A DNA stretch of 64,000 nucleotides from Acanthococcus lagerstroemiae. Its lineage: Eukaryota > Arthropoda > Insecta > Hemiptera > Eriococcidae. The number at the start of each line of letters is the position of its first letter. The stretch's first letter is position 1. A program made the position numbers and the translations under genes. The stretch is taken from assembly GCA_031841125.1 (NCBI GenBank), contig CM063108.1, positions 69,536,344-69,600,343 on the forward strand, in the 5' to 3' direction. The notes beneath the pieces were generated by a model. It searched no databases. It was not told the origin of the DNA and worked only from the letters and a program-made list of their open reading frames with translations. This document shows, piece by piece, positions 23,801-34,656 of the stretch.

Positions 23801-24746
23801 TTAATCAGATTATTGACTCGAGAATATCGGCGTTATCGTCCTTGTCGTATCCATTTCAGTGTTAGGCTGGTTGGCCTGTCTGCCGCAGTGAGAACTTAAT
23901 GAAAAGTCGGAGGTGTTTGTGAGTTTCCTCCTCGGACTTCCTCTGCCCCTTTTCCCTAAGGGAGTATATTGGAGGACTTGCTTCGGTGATTTTGTTTTCT
24001 CCATCCTTTCAACTTGGCTTCTCCATTTTTTTCGATATGTCTTGATCTTTTTTTATGATTGGTTATGGTATCTGACTTGACCATACCCTTTAGGATTACT
24101 TCCGTCGTTCTTCTCATGAATTTCAATTCTGCCGCTGTTATTCTTTTTGCGTCCGACTTTTTCAGCACCCATATTTCTCATAGGTATCGCTAATGTATTA
24201 TACATTCAGTCTCGTTTCTTTTGTGGATTCGATCCTGTGACTCTTAGGAACTTCGCAATTTTGTTACCAAAATCTACCTCTCCTTGGCGTGATATATCGT
24301 TTTCAAGGTATTTATGAGTTAACCTGTTCTACAATTTTTCTTTTGATCTCTACTCCATTGTAGGTCATTATTTTTGGTTTTTCTGACGATATTTTCATGT
24401 CCTATGTTGCTGATATTTCTGTTACTGGTAAGTACATATATCAATTTTCGGAGACGGAACGATGAGATTTTAGGGTTACATGGGGCCTAGATAGAGAACT
24501 ACAACCAGCATTAAAAAATGCTGGAGCCGGTGATCGAAGTTTATGCTCTACACTGGGTGGAATAGGTAGCGACTTACACGGAGTGTAAATACTGTGTACT
24601 AATGTAAATTTTTTGTGCACCTATTCGGAGCCAGTAATACGAATAAAGGGATTTTGGCGATTGTACTGGTCTAGAATGTTTTCATAAAATTCAGTAAATT
24701 TTGCTCGTTCGAACATGAAACTGTCTCTGGTACTAATTACCCATGT

Positions 24747-25046
24747 TGATTTCAGACTACTCTCGAGTACTACGTTACACCTTATACATGTTTCCTCAAC
24801 TGCATCATCTTTCCTCTTTCCCCGTTGAACCTTTTTCGCCTACTTTTGAACTCCTGAGCACACAAACTTAATGACATACACGAGCGTTCAATTCGCAATA
24901 TTTGTTTCTCTTTCGCCAGTGAGAGACTTTTTGAAAGTGAGGCTTTCTCGGACCTAGAATTTAGGAGTCGTGTCCTTGACACCGTCGGGGCAGTAACCGA
25001 TAAGCGAAGCACGCTAAAATCCACGAGCGAGCGCGCGCGCCTCCGG
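24747..25046. repeat. Unknown ~300-bp interspersed repeat, copy 2
   Basis: Second copy of the repeat at 22813-23115, same orientation, 1.93 kb away. It lies in the segment that interrupts the minus-strand LINE. Similarity stops abruptly at ATTTCAG on the left and after GCGCGCGCCTCC on the right. Confidence 0.75.
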
Positions 25047-25079
25047 AACTATACAGGACATATAGGGCAACCTTGGAGG

Positions 25080-25404
25080 ACTCCTCTATTCATGACTGCG
25101 TGCTCAGAAAGTTGATCTCCAATTCGCCCTTGTATTTTGATGTCTTTGTATAAATTCTGGATCATAGGGGTGGGGGTTTCAACGTCCCGGGATACACACT
25201 TTCTTTAGATTCTAAATAGCAGTATGTACTTTAGTTTCTTATTTTCTTATCTCATTTTTTCTTTAGTTATATATTTCTTTTTTCTTTTTTATTTTCATGT
25301 ATATTAATTCATCATAGCTATTGTAACATAATATTATGCCGAACCCAAAACGAGCTTAGGCTCAGTGGGCAAGGAGCTAATAAATCTAATTGAATTGAAT
25401 TGTT
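25080..25404 (+). mobile_element. 3' end of a LINE with short tandem tail
   Basis: The segment ends with GAGCTTAGGCTCAGTGGGCA, GAGCTAATAAATCTAATTG and repeated AATTG units (25388-25402). Such short tandem 3' tails instead of poly-A are usual for CR1/L2/Jockey-type LINEs. It lies on the + strand inside the minus-strand LINE. The 5' limit is uncertain. Confidence 0.5.
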
Positions 25405-25780
25405 CACATTTTCTAGCGTGTACCTTCGCTTTCTAGCACTTCGAATAGCTTTTTCCTGTTTACTCTGTCATATGCCTTACCCAGGTCTATAAAGCACTTG
25501 TGTGATTCTAGGTTATGTTCAGTTCTTTAGTTTGACTATATAACTAGCGTCGGTATACGATCTTCCCTTTCTGAATCCATTCTGGCTCTCCGACATTTTA
25601 TCTCCGCCTGTGTGTTCCGCGGGTCTTCTTCTAATTAGTATTCTAGCATGGATCTTATAGCAGGTGTTGAGGCATTACTTGAGGCGAAGACTGTGCGTCG
25701 ACTCTGGGAAGCGGAGAACCCCTTGTTTCCAGCGGCAAGTACCGCCACGTCATCACCACCAGCACCAACCAACAGACAGC

Positions 25781-25926
25781 GGGAATCAGGGTGGACCCGT
25801 ACCCGCTATCCAGAAGCCGTCGCAGGCTCCAGCACCGTGAATCAGGGCGAACCCGTACCCGATGCCCCTGTGGGCGGCACAACAATGTTAACTGGCGGGA
25901 ATCAGGGAGAACCCATAGCCGCTAGT
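25781..25926 (+). repeat. Three imperfect tandem units, period 56-60 bp
   Basis: Units at 25781, 25837 and 25897 share G(G/T)GAATCAGGG.GAACCC. In the open frame two of the three read NQGEP. They lie in the 5' part of the poly-A retroposon. Confidence 0.65.
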
Positions 25927-26003
25927 CGAAGAGCCTGGAAGAGGGCGGGCCCATCGTCAACGAACATCGATAAGCGGCACTCCACCAAAGCTGTAGCAGT
26001 AAA

Positions 26004-26160
26004 GTACTATATAACAGGTGCGGACATCCGCCATTTTGGATCCTACAGTGCCCGCGGATACCAACTCCGACTATGCGGAGCGTACCGCGTAGTCAATTCG
26101 GCATCAACGGGCGCGGTTGGATCCAAAATGGCGGCTGTCCGCACTTAGTATATATAGTAC
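26004..26160. mobile_element. Palindromic MITE inside the retroposon
   Basis: The left arm 26004-26043 and right arm 26119-26160 are near-perfect inverted repeats: GTACTATATA, then GTGCGGACATCCGCCATTTT and GGATCC on the left, with one mismatch in the inner 26 bp on the right. The loop is ~75 bp. The arms continue weakly outward (GCTGNTAC). No clear target duplication was seen. Confidence 0.75.
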
Positions 26161-26839
26161 CTTAGTAGCAGCAGAAGAGACAATGACCATAGCGGGTGAG
26201 AAAGGTTGATGAAGAAAGGAGAAGACCAGTGACATCTCGGCATCTGTGAGCGTCCCCTCCCATCCCGAGGAGCGTCATTGGTAGGAGACCCTGGAACCTG
26301 ATACTCGACTCATCTGTTCGACCCACTTTGAGGAAGCGACAGAGAACTTGAGGCTGAAGTCTTGTGGTAATCGGCTGACCATGAAGGTGACCCTCTCTAC
26401 TTGGAGCGACCCTCCCGTCTTAAGTGTGTTGCCGAAGTGGCGGGCGAGGAAGGAAGATAGAAGCTGATGGGGGACATGTCGTGAAATTGAAGGAGACAAT
26501 AGACAATCTCAAGCTGACTGAAACACTGACTGACTGGCCGACAGATGGCAGACAGTATAGTTGTATAGTTTGGCTTAATATTGTAAATATTTTTACTTGT
26601 ATATTATATTTCGCATCCATGATGTAATTTTAAAAATGTGAGTTCCCCTCCCTATCCCGCGCTAAACCTACCTAAAGGTATGTAAGGTAGTGGAGGGGAG
26701 ATATCATGATTTTTATTTCTATATTATTTAACGAATACAAGGAGCCACCGGAGAAAGTTCCGGACTGGCCGCCGGGTAGGGCCTTGGCCCCTCGGAAGAT
26801 TTAAAAAAAAAAAAAAAAAGAGAAAAAAAGGTGTTAAGG

Positions 26840-27238
26840 CAGGGTGTCTAATAACAAGATTTAAATGAGAAAATAGTTAACTTTAACTGACCATTGTATC
26901 ACGTTTTATTAAAAATTCGTAACTAGCTTTGCTCGTTGCTCGCAGTCTGTATGAAAATCGCAGCACCTGTTAGATGACACTAATCTCACATTCATACCCA
27001 AAATTTTTTGAAAACTAAAAAAAGAAACTCAAATTGTTTAAAATAAAGTCACATTCTTCAGAGACATTAGTGTCTATGGGAAGATTAGTTTTTGACAAAA
27101 ATTCTTTTCTCCTGTTTTAACTGACCATTATTTGAAATTATCCAAAATAATTGTCTTTAATTGACTTTAACTGACTTTCCTCCAAATAGTTGACTTGTAA
27201 TTGACTTAGTTAACTTAGTTGACCTGTTAGATATCCTG
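26840..27238. mobile_element. hAT-like MITE (~399 bp)
   Basis: Ends CAGGGTGTCTAATA (26840-26853) and TGTTAGATATCCTG (27225-27238) are inverted with three mismatches. Internal TTGACTTTAACTGAC words repeat near both ends. It interrupts the minus-strand LINE between SLF and LNTCYK of the reverse transcriptase. No convincing 8-bp duplication remains, partly because the retroposon inserted at its left edge. Confidence 0.7.
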
Positions 27239-28253
27239 TAAAGAGACTTACTCTACCGTAGTTTTTCAAGTTTGACATGTCACCTTCCTTGAATAGTGGT
27301 ATTACGATTGCGGGTTTGAATTCTTTGAGAACGTTTTTCTCTCAGTACATTTCATTCAAAAATTTTAGCTATCCTCTTATGAACTCGTCAGTTGCCATCT
27401 TCCCCTGGAGCTTTTGCCTTTTTCGATGTTCTTAGTATCTCTTGTGGTTCTTTGTAGGTAATTTCTTCTTTTTCCTCGGCCTTTTCTTCATTTTTCCCCT
27501 CCTTCTTTTCTCTATGCTTTTAGATCACGCCTTAGTTCTTCGAAATATTTCTTCGTCTCCTCGATGTTTATTTTTAGCAATCTCGTTATTTCATTGAAGT
27601 TTGTGTAAATTCTTCAGATGACCTTGAACACGTTTAATCATAGCTTGTACGTAAAGTGTATTCCAGGAACGTAACAAAATTTCCCCAATTGCCTCGTTGT
27701 AGTTTCGTCGACTCCGTCTTGGCTTCTGCTGCCCATATGTGATACTCCTCTCTATCTTTTGCATTTTTCGAACTCATCCGTTTTCTGAATGCTTTTCTTT
27801 TTTCCTGGACTAATTCTGTGATCTCATCGTCACAATCCTTGATTTGTTTAGGAGCCATCCTGCGTGACGGTATTGTTCCTAAACTTTCTTTAGCAGCTGT
27901 TGTCACGTTCTTTTTCTACTCCCTGGCTTTCTGGTGCAGCTTCGCTGATGATATTCATCCGTTTTTGATGCAGCCATTAATTAATTGGGTTGTCCAGAGC
28001 TCTTGTACATATTCTTTTTTTAATCTTTCTGGCTGCTATATTTCTCCTTGTACAAAGTAGTGGTCTGTTCCTATTTCCAGGCTTCTATACATTCTTACAT
28101 TCAGTTATACTTTCCGCTGCGTTTTCGCTTACAATGATGTGGTCGATTGTGGAGTTTTATCCTCTGGCATGTATTTCTCCATGTTATCTTATGTTCGAAG
28201 AATAAGTCATTGAAAGTACAAAAATCTATCTATCATTTTCTCCAAGCAAATGT

Positions 28254-28500
28254 ATGAAAAACAGGAAAGCAGCAGGCTTGGATGATGCATCGAGCAAGTT
28301 AAGAATTGTTCAAACGTACTATTCTGAATCGTATCGAACCAATAGAAAGAAGTTAACACCTCAGCAGGCTGGATTCTGTAAAGAGAAGAGGTGTGCAAGC
28401 CAAGCTGCATACCTAGTCCAACATATCGAGAAAAAGCTACGAAACGAAAAGAAATTTGACAGTTTAGCCAAACAAAATAAATTTGATGTCGACAAATAGA
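28254..28500 (+). mobile_element. LINE reverse transcriptase fragment (Jockey-like)
   Basis: An open frame of 81 codons starts MKNRKAAGLDDA (the K(A/T)AGxD RT motif) and, after an internal deletion, gives KLTPQQAGFCKEKRC and AYLVQHIEKK, matching the xQAGFRxxRSC...HIE block of Jockey-type RTs. About 80 residues normally lying between the motifs are missing. It is on the opposite strand to the neighbouring LINE. Confidence 0.7.
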
Positions 28501-28504
28501 AGAT

Positions 28505-29250
28505 TAGTTCTCGATTTTGCACATCAGTTATTTTCTCAGTCGGGTAGAGGACTCCCTTCAACGGTATCGATTATGAAATGACTATGCCACCGAAGAAACG
28601 TTTCTTATGCAATCAAAAGAAATACGTGCAGGATTATTTGCCGAACGTACTTGTTGCAGGCGTTAAACGAATTTCAGTATACCGCGCAACGATCAAGTTT
28701 TTCGTCTTGGAACGAACAACGTCAACGAATCAAGTATAGTTATCTAAAATTCAGTTGTTCATTGGCAATCACGACGATCGATTTCCTTGGACTTCATAAT
28801 TCAATAAAAAGATTATTATCTGATTGATACGAGGAGGCCTGTAGACGGTTCAATGCACGTACAAATAATATTATACGCCACGGACAGAAATAAATTCTTT
28901 CGTTTATTGACCTAAACAACAATTTTCAGTCAAGAACTGCACGACGTTGTATTAAAAAAGTTGTTCACGATACCTCGGGGGACAGATGTAAATAGGTAAA
29001 ACAAGTAGGGCATTTCACGTTAAAACATGGCTATGATACTGCGGATAACATATGCGTCTGGCTGAACGAAAATAATCAGTTGTCGATATCCTATGTATTA
29101 TTCGCGAGTCGTTATCCAACTAAGATGCAATATCGCTGAGTGCAGTAACTCAAGTCCAGTTCATGGGCCATGAACTATCTGGACCTTCACTATCCAACAC
29201 GAGTTCTGCACGTCACTTTGGCACATCTTTCAGGAAGCACAAGTTAATTT
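28505..29250. other. Intergenic, nothing recognised
   Basis: Unique-looking sequence without coding signature or element ends. Confidence 0.35.
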
Positions 29251-29253
29251 GAA

Positions 29254-29798
29254 TAGGTTTGTGCAGAAACAGGTTAAGTCCTCATTTTGAACATAATGAA
29301 TTTTTTACATGGGCAACACTGTAAGACCAAGCCGCGTCAGCTGGCAAAAAATCAGCACGATTCGTCTATACTGAAAGTCTAAAAAGAGATTTGAAAATTT
29401 CAATGAACGGGAGAAACAGGATAAGTCACATATTTTGAAGTAAAACAGGTCAAGTCCTCCTTATCATCATTGAGTGTTTTATTATTATGAAGCAAGCGCA
29501 TCAGCAATTAATTGCATGAGTATGCCGGTGTATGTGAAACGTAAAGGAGTGAATTACTGAACAATTTTATGTGTTATCACAACCCAATTTTGTAGGGAAA
29601 CAGGTTAATTCAAATTTCGCGCTTTTCTGGTTACCTTGATAAAAATGAATAGTGGCATTGGTTTTCTCAGCCCAAATATCATATAGCAACATGAAAATTA
29701 TGAAGCGACAATGTTGCCACGTACCCTAAAACAGTTTTTTTTTTTGGCTTTCCTGAAAAATTATAACAGTGTGACTTAACCTGTTTCTACACAAACTG
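29254..29798. mobile_element. TIR element (~545 bp) with repeated AAACAGGTTAAGTC motif
   Basis: Terminal inverted repeats GTTTGTGCAGAAACAGGTTA (from 29257) and its counterpart ending 29798 (GACTTAACCTGTTTCTACAC) match over ~26 bp. The word GAAACAGG(T/A)TAAGTC recurs inside at about 29411, 29441 and 29596. No ORF. The ends may be TAG/CAG, which would fit hAT, but no target duplication is visible. Confidence 0.65.
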
Positions 29799-29889
29799 AT
29801 TCATTTAATGTTCTGTTTTTAGGGTGTGCCAATTCACTTTTTTGTTTCTGTTGTCCATAGCGCTTTCGGCTGTTACGCCCAAGAATACT

Positions 29890-30600
29890 ACAATTTCAGA
29901 ACAGACCACAGCATATGAAACACAATACAACTAAAAAACAAACTGGATAGAATAACGTTAAACAACAATGACAAACTAGTATCATAGGACGTAACAAACA
30001 TGTTTGGGAACATACCGAAACAAAAACGAACAACAACTACAAAAACAACATAGAAGGAACTGCATACGCCAATATCACAAAAAAAAAAATCATAAACCAA
30101 AACTACTGCCAGTTCAACAATAAATATTACGAACAAACAGAAGGCCTGGCAATGGGCGGGTCACCACTGTCACCCATTCTAGCCGAAATATACATGAATA
30201 ACTTTGAAAATGACCTACTAAACAACAGCAAACACTATAAAAACATAAAGCTATGGACAAGATATGTAGACGACAGATACATATATTAATCATCTGGACA
30301 GGAACAGACAGACAACTGGACTAATTCCTCATGGACACAAATAACATAAACAACAACATAAAATTCACAATGAAAAAGGCCAATAAGACCGTACACTACC
30401 TCGACCTAACAATACCAATAAAAGACAACAAGAAACAGTACAACATTTACAGAAAACCCACCCACATGGATGCAATAATACCCAAGGACTCATACAGCCG
30501 AAAGCACCATAGACCACAGAAACAAAAAAGTGAATTGGCACACCCTAAAAACAGAATATTACAAAGTTCACTCACACTCCAGTATGGACACTAATTTAAC
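29890..30600 (+). mobile_element. Penelope-like element reverse transcriptase fragment
   Basis: Pieces in order: DVTNMFGNIPKQ (frame-shifted from LVS, ~29980-30025), NYCQFNNKYYEQTEGLAMGG and SPLSPILAEIYMNNFE (30103-30210), RYVDDRYIY (30261-30287), then KKANKTVHYLDLTIPIKDNK with YNIYRKPTHMD (30375-30470). The QxxGxAMGxPLSPxLA block, YVDD and FLD...YRKPTHTD are diagnostic for Penelope-like RTs rather than LINEs. A stop follows the YVDD block and the GIY-YIG endonuclease is not recognisable. Confidence 0.85.
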
Positions 30601-30787
30601 GAACTCAGTTCATTTCAAGGTGGAAGAAAGTACAGAAAATATTGCTGAAAATTTACATTGGAGCAGGCACATATAGGCCCAACGTGGTGACGAGAGAACT
30701 CGTGCAAAAAGAGAACGGAAATCTCATCTACTATTTTGAACAAACAAAAGAACATAGAGGCGCAGGCTCTTCTGTCAACAAAATGGT

Positions 30788-30850
30788 GGGACAAAGTATT
30801 CGTAGTCAAGATTATTTTAAGAGAAGGTTCACTCATCCACACGGCGCAAA
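30788..30850 (+). repeat. Coding-like fragment repeated in inverse orientation at ~31385-31437
   Basis: About 45 bp around AAGATTATTTTAAGAGAAGG followed by TTCACTCAT occur here on + and at 31393-31436 on minus. Both read QDYFKRRFTH in one frame, with different continuations. It may be part of the Penelope-like element or a separate repeat. Confidence 0.5.
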
Positions 30851-30937
30851 CCATATATGTGACGTCACTGCTGGAAGTACACAGGCCGCTTACCGGAGTA
30901 CAGCTATTTTTTATCTTTACTCATAATTAATGCCCTC

Positions 30938-31218
30938 TGGGGTGAGTGAAGAGAGGCAGCGCGTCCGGCCGTGGGGGGACCTGAAATTTCCAGACGAGCG
31001 CTCTGGGAGTGCGGACCTCGGTCAGTAGGGAACCCCATGGTGGCCCTGGTGGGACGCGCGCACCGTTCCGGCACGTAGAAATGGGGGCTGGGGTCCGGCC
31101 CCAAGGCGTCCCTCCGGTCACTGACGCGATGCTCGAAAGGGTAGTTCCTGTGGCCGGGGGTGCGGTGTAATAGGGGTCACTTTGGCATGCGTGCATCGCC
31201 ATACGTCCCACCACACGC
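30938..31218 (-). mobile_element. SINE-like element, copy A (281 bp, 14-bp TSD)
   Basis: Flanked by exact TAATTAATGCCCTC at 30924-30937 and 31219-31232. On the + strand it runs from TGGGGTGAGTGAAGAGAGGC to CATACGTCCCACCACACGC and shares ~280 bp with copies at 34331 and 54016. Neither end carries poly-A. Variable-length target duplications point to target-primed reverse transcription. The minus strand (starting GGTGGGACGTATGGCGATGC) is taken as sense because a B-box-like CTTTCGAGYATCGC lies ~65 bp in, but this is weak. Confidence 0.8.
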
Positions 31219-31232
31219 TAATTAATGCCCTC

Positions 31233-32427
31233 AACATATTTTTCTGTTATTTTTACAACATACAATATTCAATTGGCTACCGTAAAAAAAAAAAAAAAAA
31301 ACCTCTACCGAAAAATTAAATTTTCCCATTACTTTCTTATGACGTGAACTCCGGCGCGGGTGAGACGGGAAGAATTGTTGCGGGCTGCCTACCCGAATGA
31401 GTGAACCTTCTCTTAAAATAATCTTGATTCGTAGTCGAGATGAAATGAGTGTCCGAAAGAATTATTATTAACAGCCTTGGCTGACATTTTAACGTGTGGA
31501 TTGCGACAAAAAAGGCCCACAAGACCACAGTAGGCCGAAAGACCCGGGATGCATTGCATCAGCGCACCCCCAGCTAGGCCGTGCGTGGTAAATCAGTTAG
31601 GACATAGTTAATTTTCAAACGTGACAAATCCACACCGGTATTGTGACCACTTTCCCAGAAAAGGGTGTAAATACTTTCTTATGAGGAAACGGGGAGGGGG
31701 GGGGGTAAGTTTAAAGTCTTTAAAAAAAACGAGAAAATACAAAACTGGAACTTTTTGTTCACAAGCCCCCTCCCCAAGGCCACAATTTAGACCAATTCTT
31801 AAAAATATAAATCGAGCAGCTTCTCGAAAAACTTACTATGGTTTGACTCGTTGGCTTCAACCTCTTCCGTGCTTCAGTAACTCCTCAGGGCGATAAGAGG
31901 GGCGAGGAGAAGGTGATCTCTTCAGTGCCTCAGTATCCACTCATGGCGATAAGAGAGGTAAGGAGAAGGCAAGGGAGGGCGCGAGTAAGTCGGATTCTAA
32001 AATAACTTTCAAAATCTAAATCGGTGACATCGGGAAACTAATAAATCGACGCCTCTTCCAAATTTTACTTTTTCATCATCTCTTTTCATTCTGGAAGCCT
32101 ACAGCGAGGAGTGCGGGGGAAGTTTAGGGTAGTGTTTCATGTGTCGCGTCTATATGTGGAACTGTTCGGAATAATTTTAAGTAAAACGGGTATTTAGTCA
32201 TTTTTTTCTTTTCAGTATTCAATCTAAGACCCTTGTGTAAGCTACATGTTAGGTTTCATTTCTCATGGGTGTCTGGTTAAAATTGTTTGATGACCTTGAA
32301 AGTTGACCCACATAGTTTTTTGTGGTACAGCACTTTTCTAGCTGACATCGAAAAAAAAATTCGGACATTGCCAAAATGAGAACAACTCGGTCTTCACAGA
32401 TCAGAACTATAGTGTTCGTAAATTGAG
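31233..32427. other. Intergenic, nothing further recognised
   Basis: Contains an 18-bp poly-A run (~31284-31301), a poly-G run (~31692-31704) and a short duplication of a GGCGATAAGAGNGGNGAGGA word (31889, 31946). No gene is seen. Confidence 0.4.
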
Positions 32428-32584
32428 CACTGGCGTAGCCAAGGGGTAGTTGAAGAAGTGTGAACCCTTTGCGATTTTGTCAAACAGTGTTTTTATAATT
32501 TTAGCACCCCTCTAACAACCCCCTCTCTATGGTAGAGACCAGACGCACCCCCCCCCCCTAAACACTAGGCTGGCTACGTCACTG
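32428..32584. mobile_element. Short hAT-type MITE (157 bp)
   Basis: Ends CACTGGCGTAGCCA (32428) and TGGCTACGTCACTG (ending 32584) are inverted with two mismatches. The 8-bp flanks AAATTGAG and AAACGGAG match at 6 of 8. A poly-C run near the right end is characteristic of this widespread CAGTGGCGTAGCCA type of element. Confidence 0.8.
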
Positions 32585-32592
32585 AAACGGAG

Positions 32593-33957
32593 TAATTTTT
32601 AATGACGATAATACTGGTCAATTTTTCACTCGATCGTTTTTGACAAATGCCATTGATGATTTGTATTAGCCGTGAACTGTTGATACTAGATCGACCATAA
32701 ATACTCTTTTTCGACGCCCCGTAAATCCGCAGAAATAAAAAGTTTCCAATTAAATATTTCCATTTAGCCGAAAAGTAATTAAGAAATAGCGAGCAATTAG
32801 ATTAGCATACGAGCATACAACTCAACTAGTACAAAGTTCCAAAATTGCCACAACTGCCAATCGCTGTGCAAGGGTGGATGCCCTTTTAATTACCTTTTAC
32901 ACGGGTGAATGCCCTCGCATCAATAACAAGGTTACAATTCTCATGTGCGCGAATCCACTCAATTTACATTTACGTATTCGCAGTTTCGTTTCCTTCTCTG
33001 TTGAATGAAATCTAGCTCAATAGTCCAGAAATATACGAGCGATCACAGGGCACAGCGCGAGCCGATTTCGAAGGTGAATGAGCCAAAGAACTCCAAGTAC
33101 ACAGAGTAACAAAGTGAGACTCCGATGCCGTTTCAATCCTGTTTCGAACTCGTTAATCTCGCTCGTGTATGATATTCACACACTATTAATATTAAATATA
33201 TCGCCATTTCTTCAATTAACGGGATGGACGCGCAAATTATACATAAATTAACCATCGTCAGAGTCTTGGCTTGAATTACTCCAGCAAGGAGAAGAAAAAA
33301 AATAAAAAGTATACGTCTCACGACTCAGCAAACTGGCGCCATTAACAGTTAATCAGTTATATCACATTAGCGTTCGCTTTATTACAGGCCGTCTAAAAAA
33401 ACAAGCGGGGAAAGTATTTCAAATATAATAATTAGAGTGGGAATTTCCGCATTCCTTTAATGACACCGAACAATTTTTTTTTTCTCTCCCTTATAAATCT
33501 TCATAACGCCCATCGAAAGATAATCCATTAAAGTTCTAGCTTGAAGATTGTCCTCAAATAACCTAACCTGTTATTTGACCTTAAACTACATCGATTCATC
33601 TAGTTTTCGTTAATAATATGGCCACTTGCGTACATTAAAAAATCAACTACCCCGATGCACTTTACCTAAGCTTGTATTTTCACTATTCTCCGTTTATTTT
33701 ACTAGGCCAGTACGGATATAATTACGAAACTGTTGCCATTTACTTTTAGAATTACCGTGCTTCTCTATGCTTTTTACAATTGTAATTACCCGAACCTAAG
33801 TTTTCGTGCAACGAGTGATTGGTAGGATGAACTACATTTCGAGTCCGAAAATCAGAAAAACTCGACCTTTTCACCAACGTAACTGATGAGTGATGAAAGC
33901 TCGAAGAAATAATTTTGGAACTGCTTGACGAGAATATTTTATAAGCTTTCGGTTTAC
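32593..33957. other. Intergenic, nothing recognised
   Basis: No element ends or coding signature. Composition is less repetitive than its surroundings. Confidence 0.35.
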
Positions 33958-34330
33958 AGTCCCCCTTTGTGTGTACTATCTTGGCGGGGTGAAAAGGGGC
34001 TTATAGAAAAACTAAAAGCACATAGGAGAAGGAAAACTCCAACAGAGAAACCCTGATGAAAGCAAGGGGAAATTACATCAGTGATCTTCCCAGAAGATGC
34101 GTATTTACCACCACAATTATGATGGCAACTCACAAACTAAATAATAATGCCGGACATAAAAAGTCTCCTTTTCGGATTTTCGAGTGGAGAGGTGGAGACT
34201 ACCTAGTGAGAAACTATCAGGACTCACAATAGGGGACATGGAATGTAAACACACTAAATGAGGTAGGCAAACTATAAAACTCAAAAAAAGAGATGAAAAG
34301 ATTAAAATTAGATATAATAGGAATTAGTGA

Positions 34331-34656
34331 CCACCTCCCTGCGTCGCCTCATGTGCCAAGACGAGGAGGTGCGAGATGAGTGAAGAGGCAGCAGCGCGTT
34401 CCGCTGTGGTGCACCCGAATTCCAGGTTAGTGCTAGGTGAGCGTTAACCTCGGTCAGTAGGGGATGCCATGGTGGTCCTCGCAGGACAGCACGTACTAAA
34501 AGCAAAAAAGCGAAATGGAGGCTCGAGTCAGCCTCAAAGCGTGCCTCCGGCCACTGATGCGATACTCGAAAGCGTATTTTCCGGGGCCGAGGATGCGGTG
34601 TCTCCGAGGCCACTTTGGCATGCGTGCATCACCATACGTCCCACCAGACATTAATG
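34331..34656 (-). mobile_element. SINE-like element, copy B (326 bp, 11-bp TSD) inside LINE copy 2
   Basis: Flanked by GGAATTAGTGA at 34320-34330 and 34657-34667. The matching empty site in LINE copy 1 (about 11147-11163) reads straight through. It shares the family core (GGTCAGTAGGGGATGCCATG, TTTGGCATGCGTGCATCACC) but has ~45 extra bp at its left end. Confidence 0.88.

Larger units (their letters stand above)
25675..26828 (+). mobile_element. 5'-truncated poly-A retroposon (1154 bp) with 13-bp TSD
   Basis: A poly-A tail (26802-26819, then GAGAAAAAAA) ends the element. Flanks are AGGTGTTGAGGCA (25662-25674) and AGGTGTTAAGGCA (26829-26841), a 13-bp duplication with one mismatch. The 5' part is open for ~160 codons but resembles no family. 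The 3' part looks like an untranslated region with a GC-rich end (CCGGAGAAAGTTCCGGACTG, a small hairpin). It is probably the 3' end of a LINE. It inserted at the edge of the hAT-like element at 26840. Confidence 0.75.
23810..28205 (-). mobile_element. LINE (third family), minus strand, broken by nested insertions
   Basis: 5' to 3' on the minus strand: the end of the AP endonuclease (KITWRNTCQ and a YxxV-type end, ~28100-28190); the linker MAPKQIKDCDDEITELVQEK (~27799-27858) with EYHIWAAEAKTES; RT start MSNLKNYGRVSLF (27240-27290); then, after insertions at 25675-27238, LNTCYKIHARILIRR (~25620-25670), SESQNGFRKGRSYTDASYIV and a DLGKAYDRVNRKKLFEVLES block (to ~25420). After another insertion (24480-25404) come KISTKKTKIM-like, YLGNDISRQGEVDFGN-like and AAELKFMRRTT pieces down to 23810. 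The palm segment with the main active site is missing. Frames are disrupted, so it is dead. Confidence 0.8.

Noticed and set aside
26840..27238. Exact 8-bp target duplication for the CAGGG-ended MITE
   Set aside because: Flanks TGTTAAGG and TAAAGAGA do not match; the left edge was disturbed by the later retroposon.
30938..31218. SINE-like family as a 5S- or tRNA-derived gene
   Set aside because: I could not match either strand to 5S rRNA or fold a tRNA cloverleaf; only a weak B-box-like word was found.
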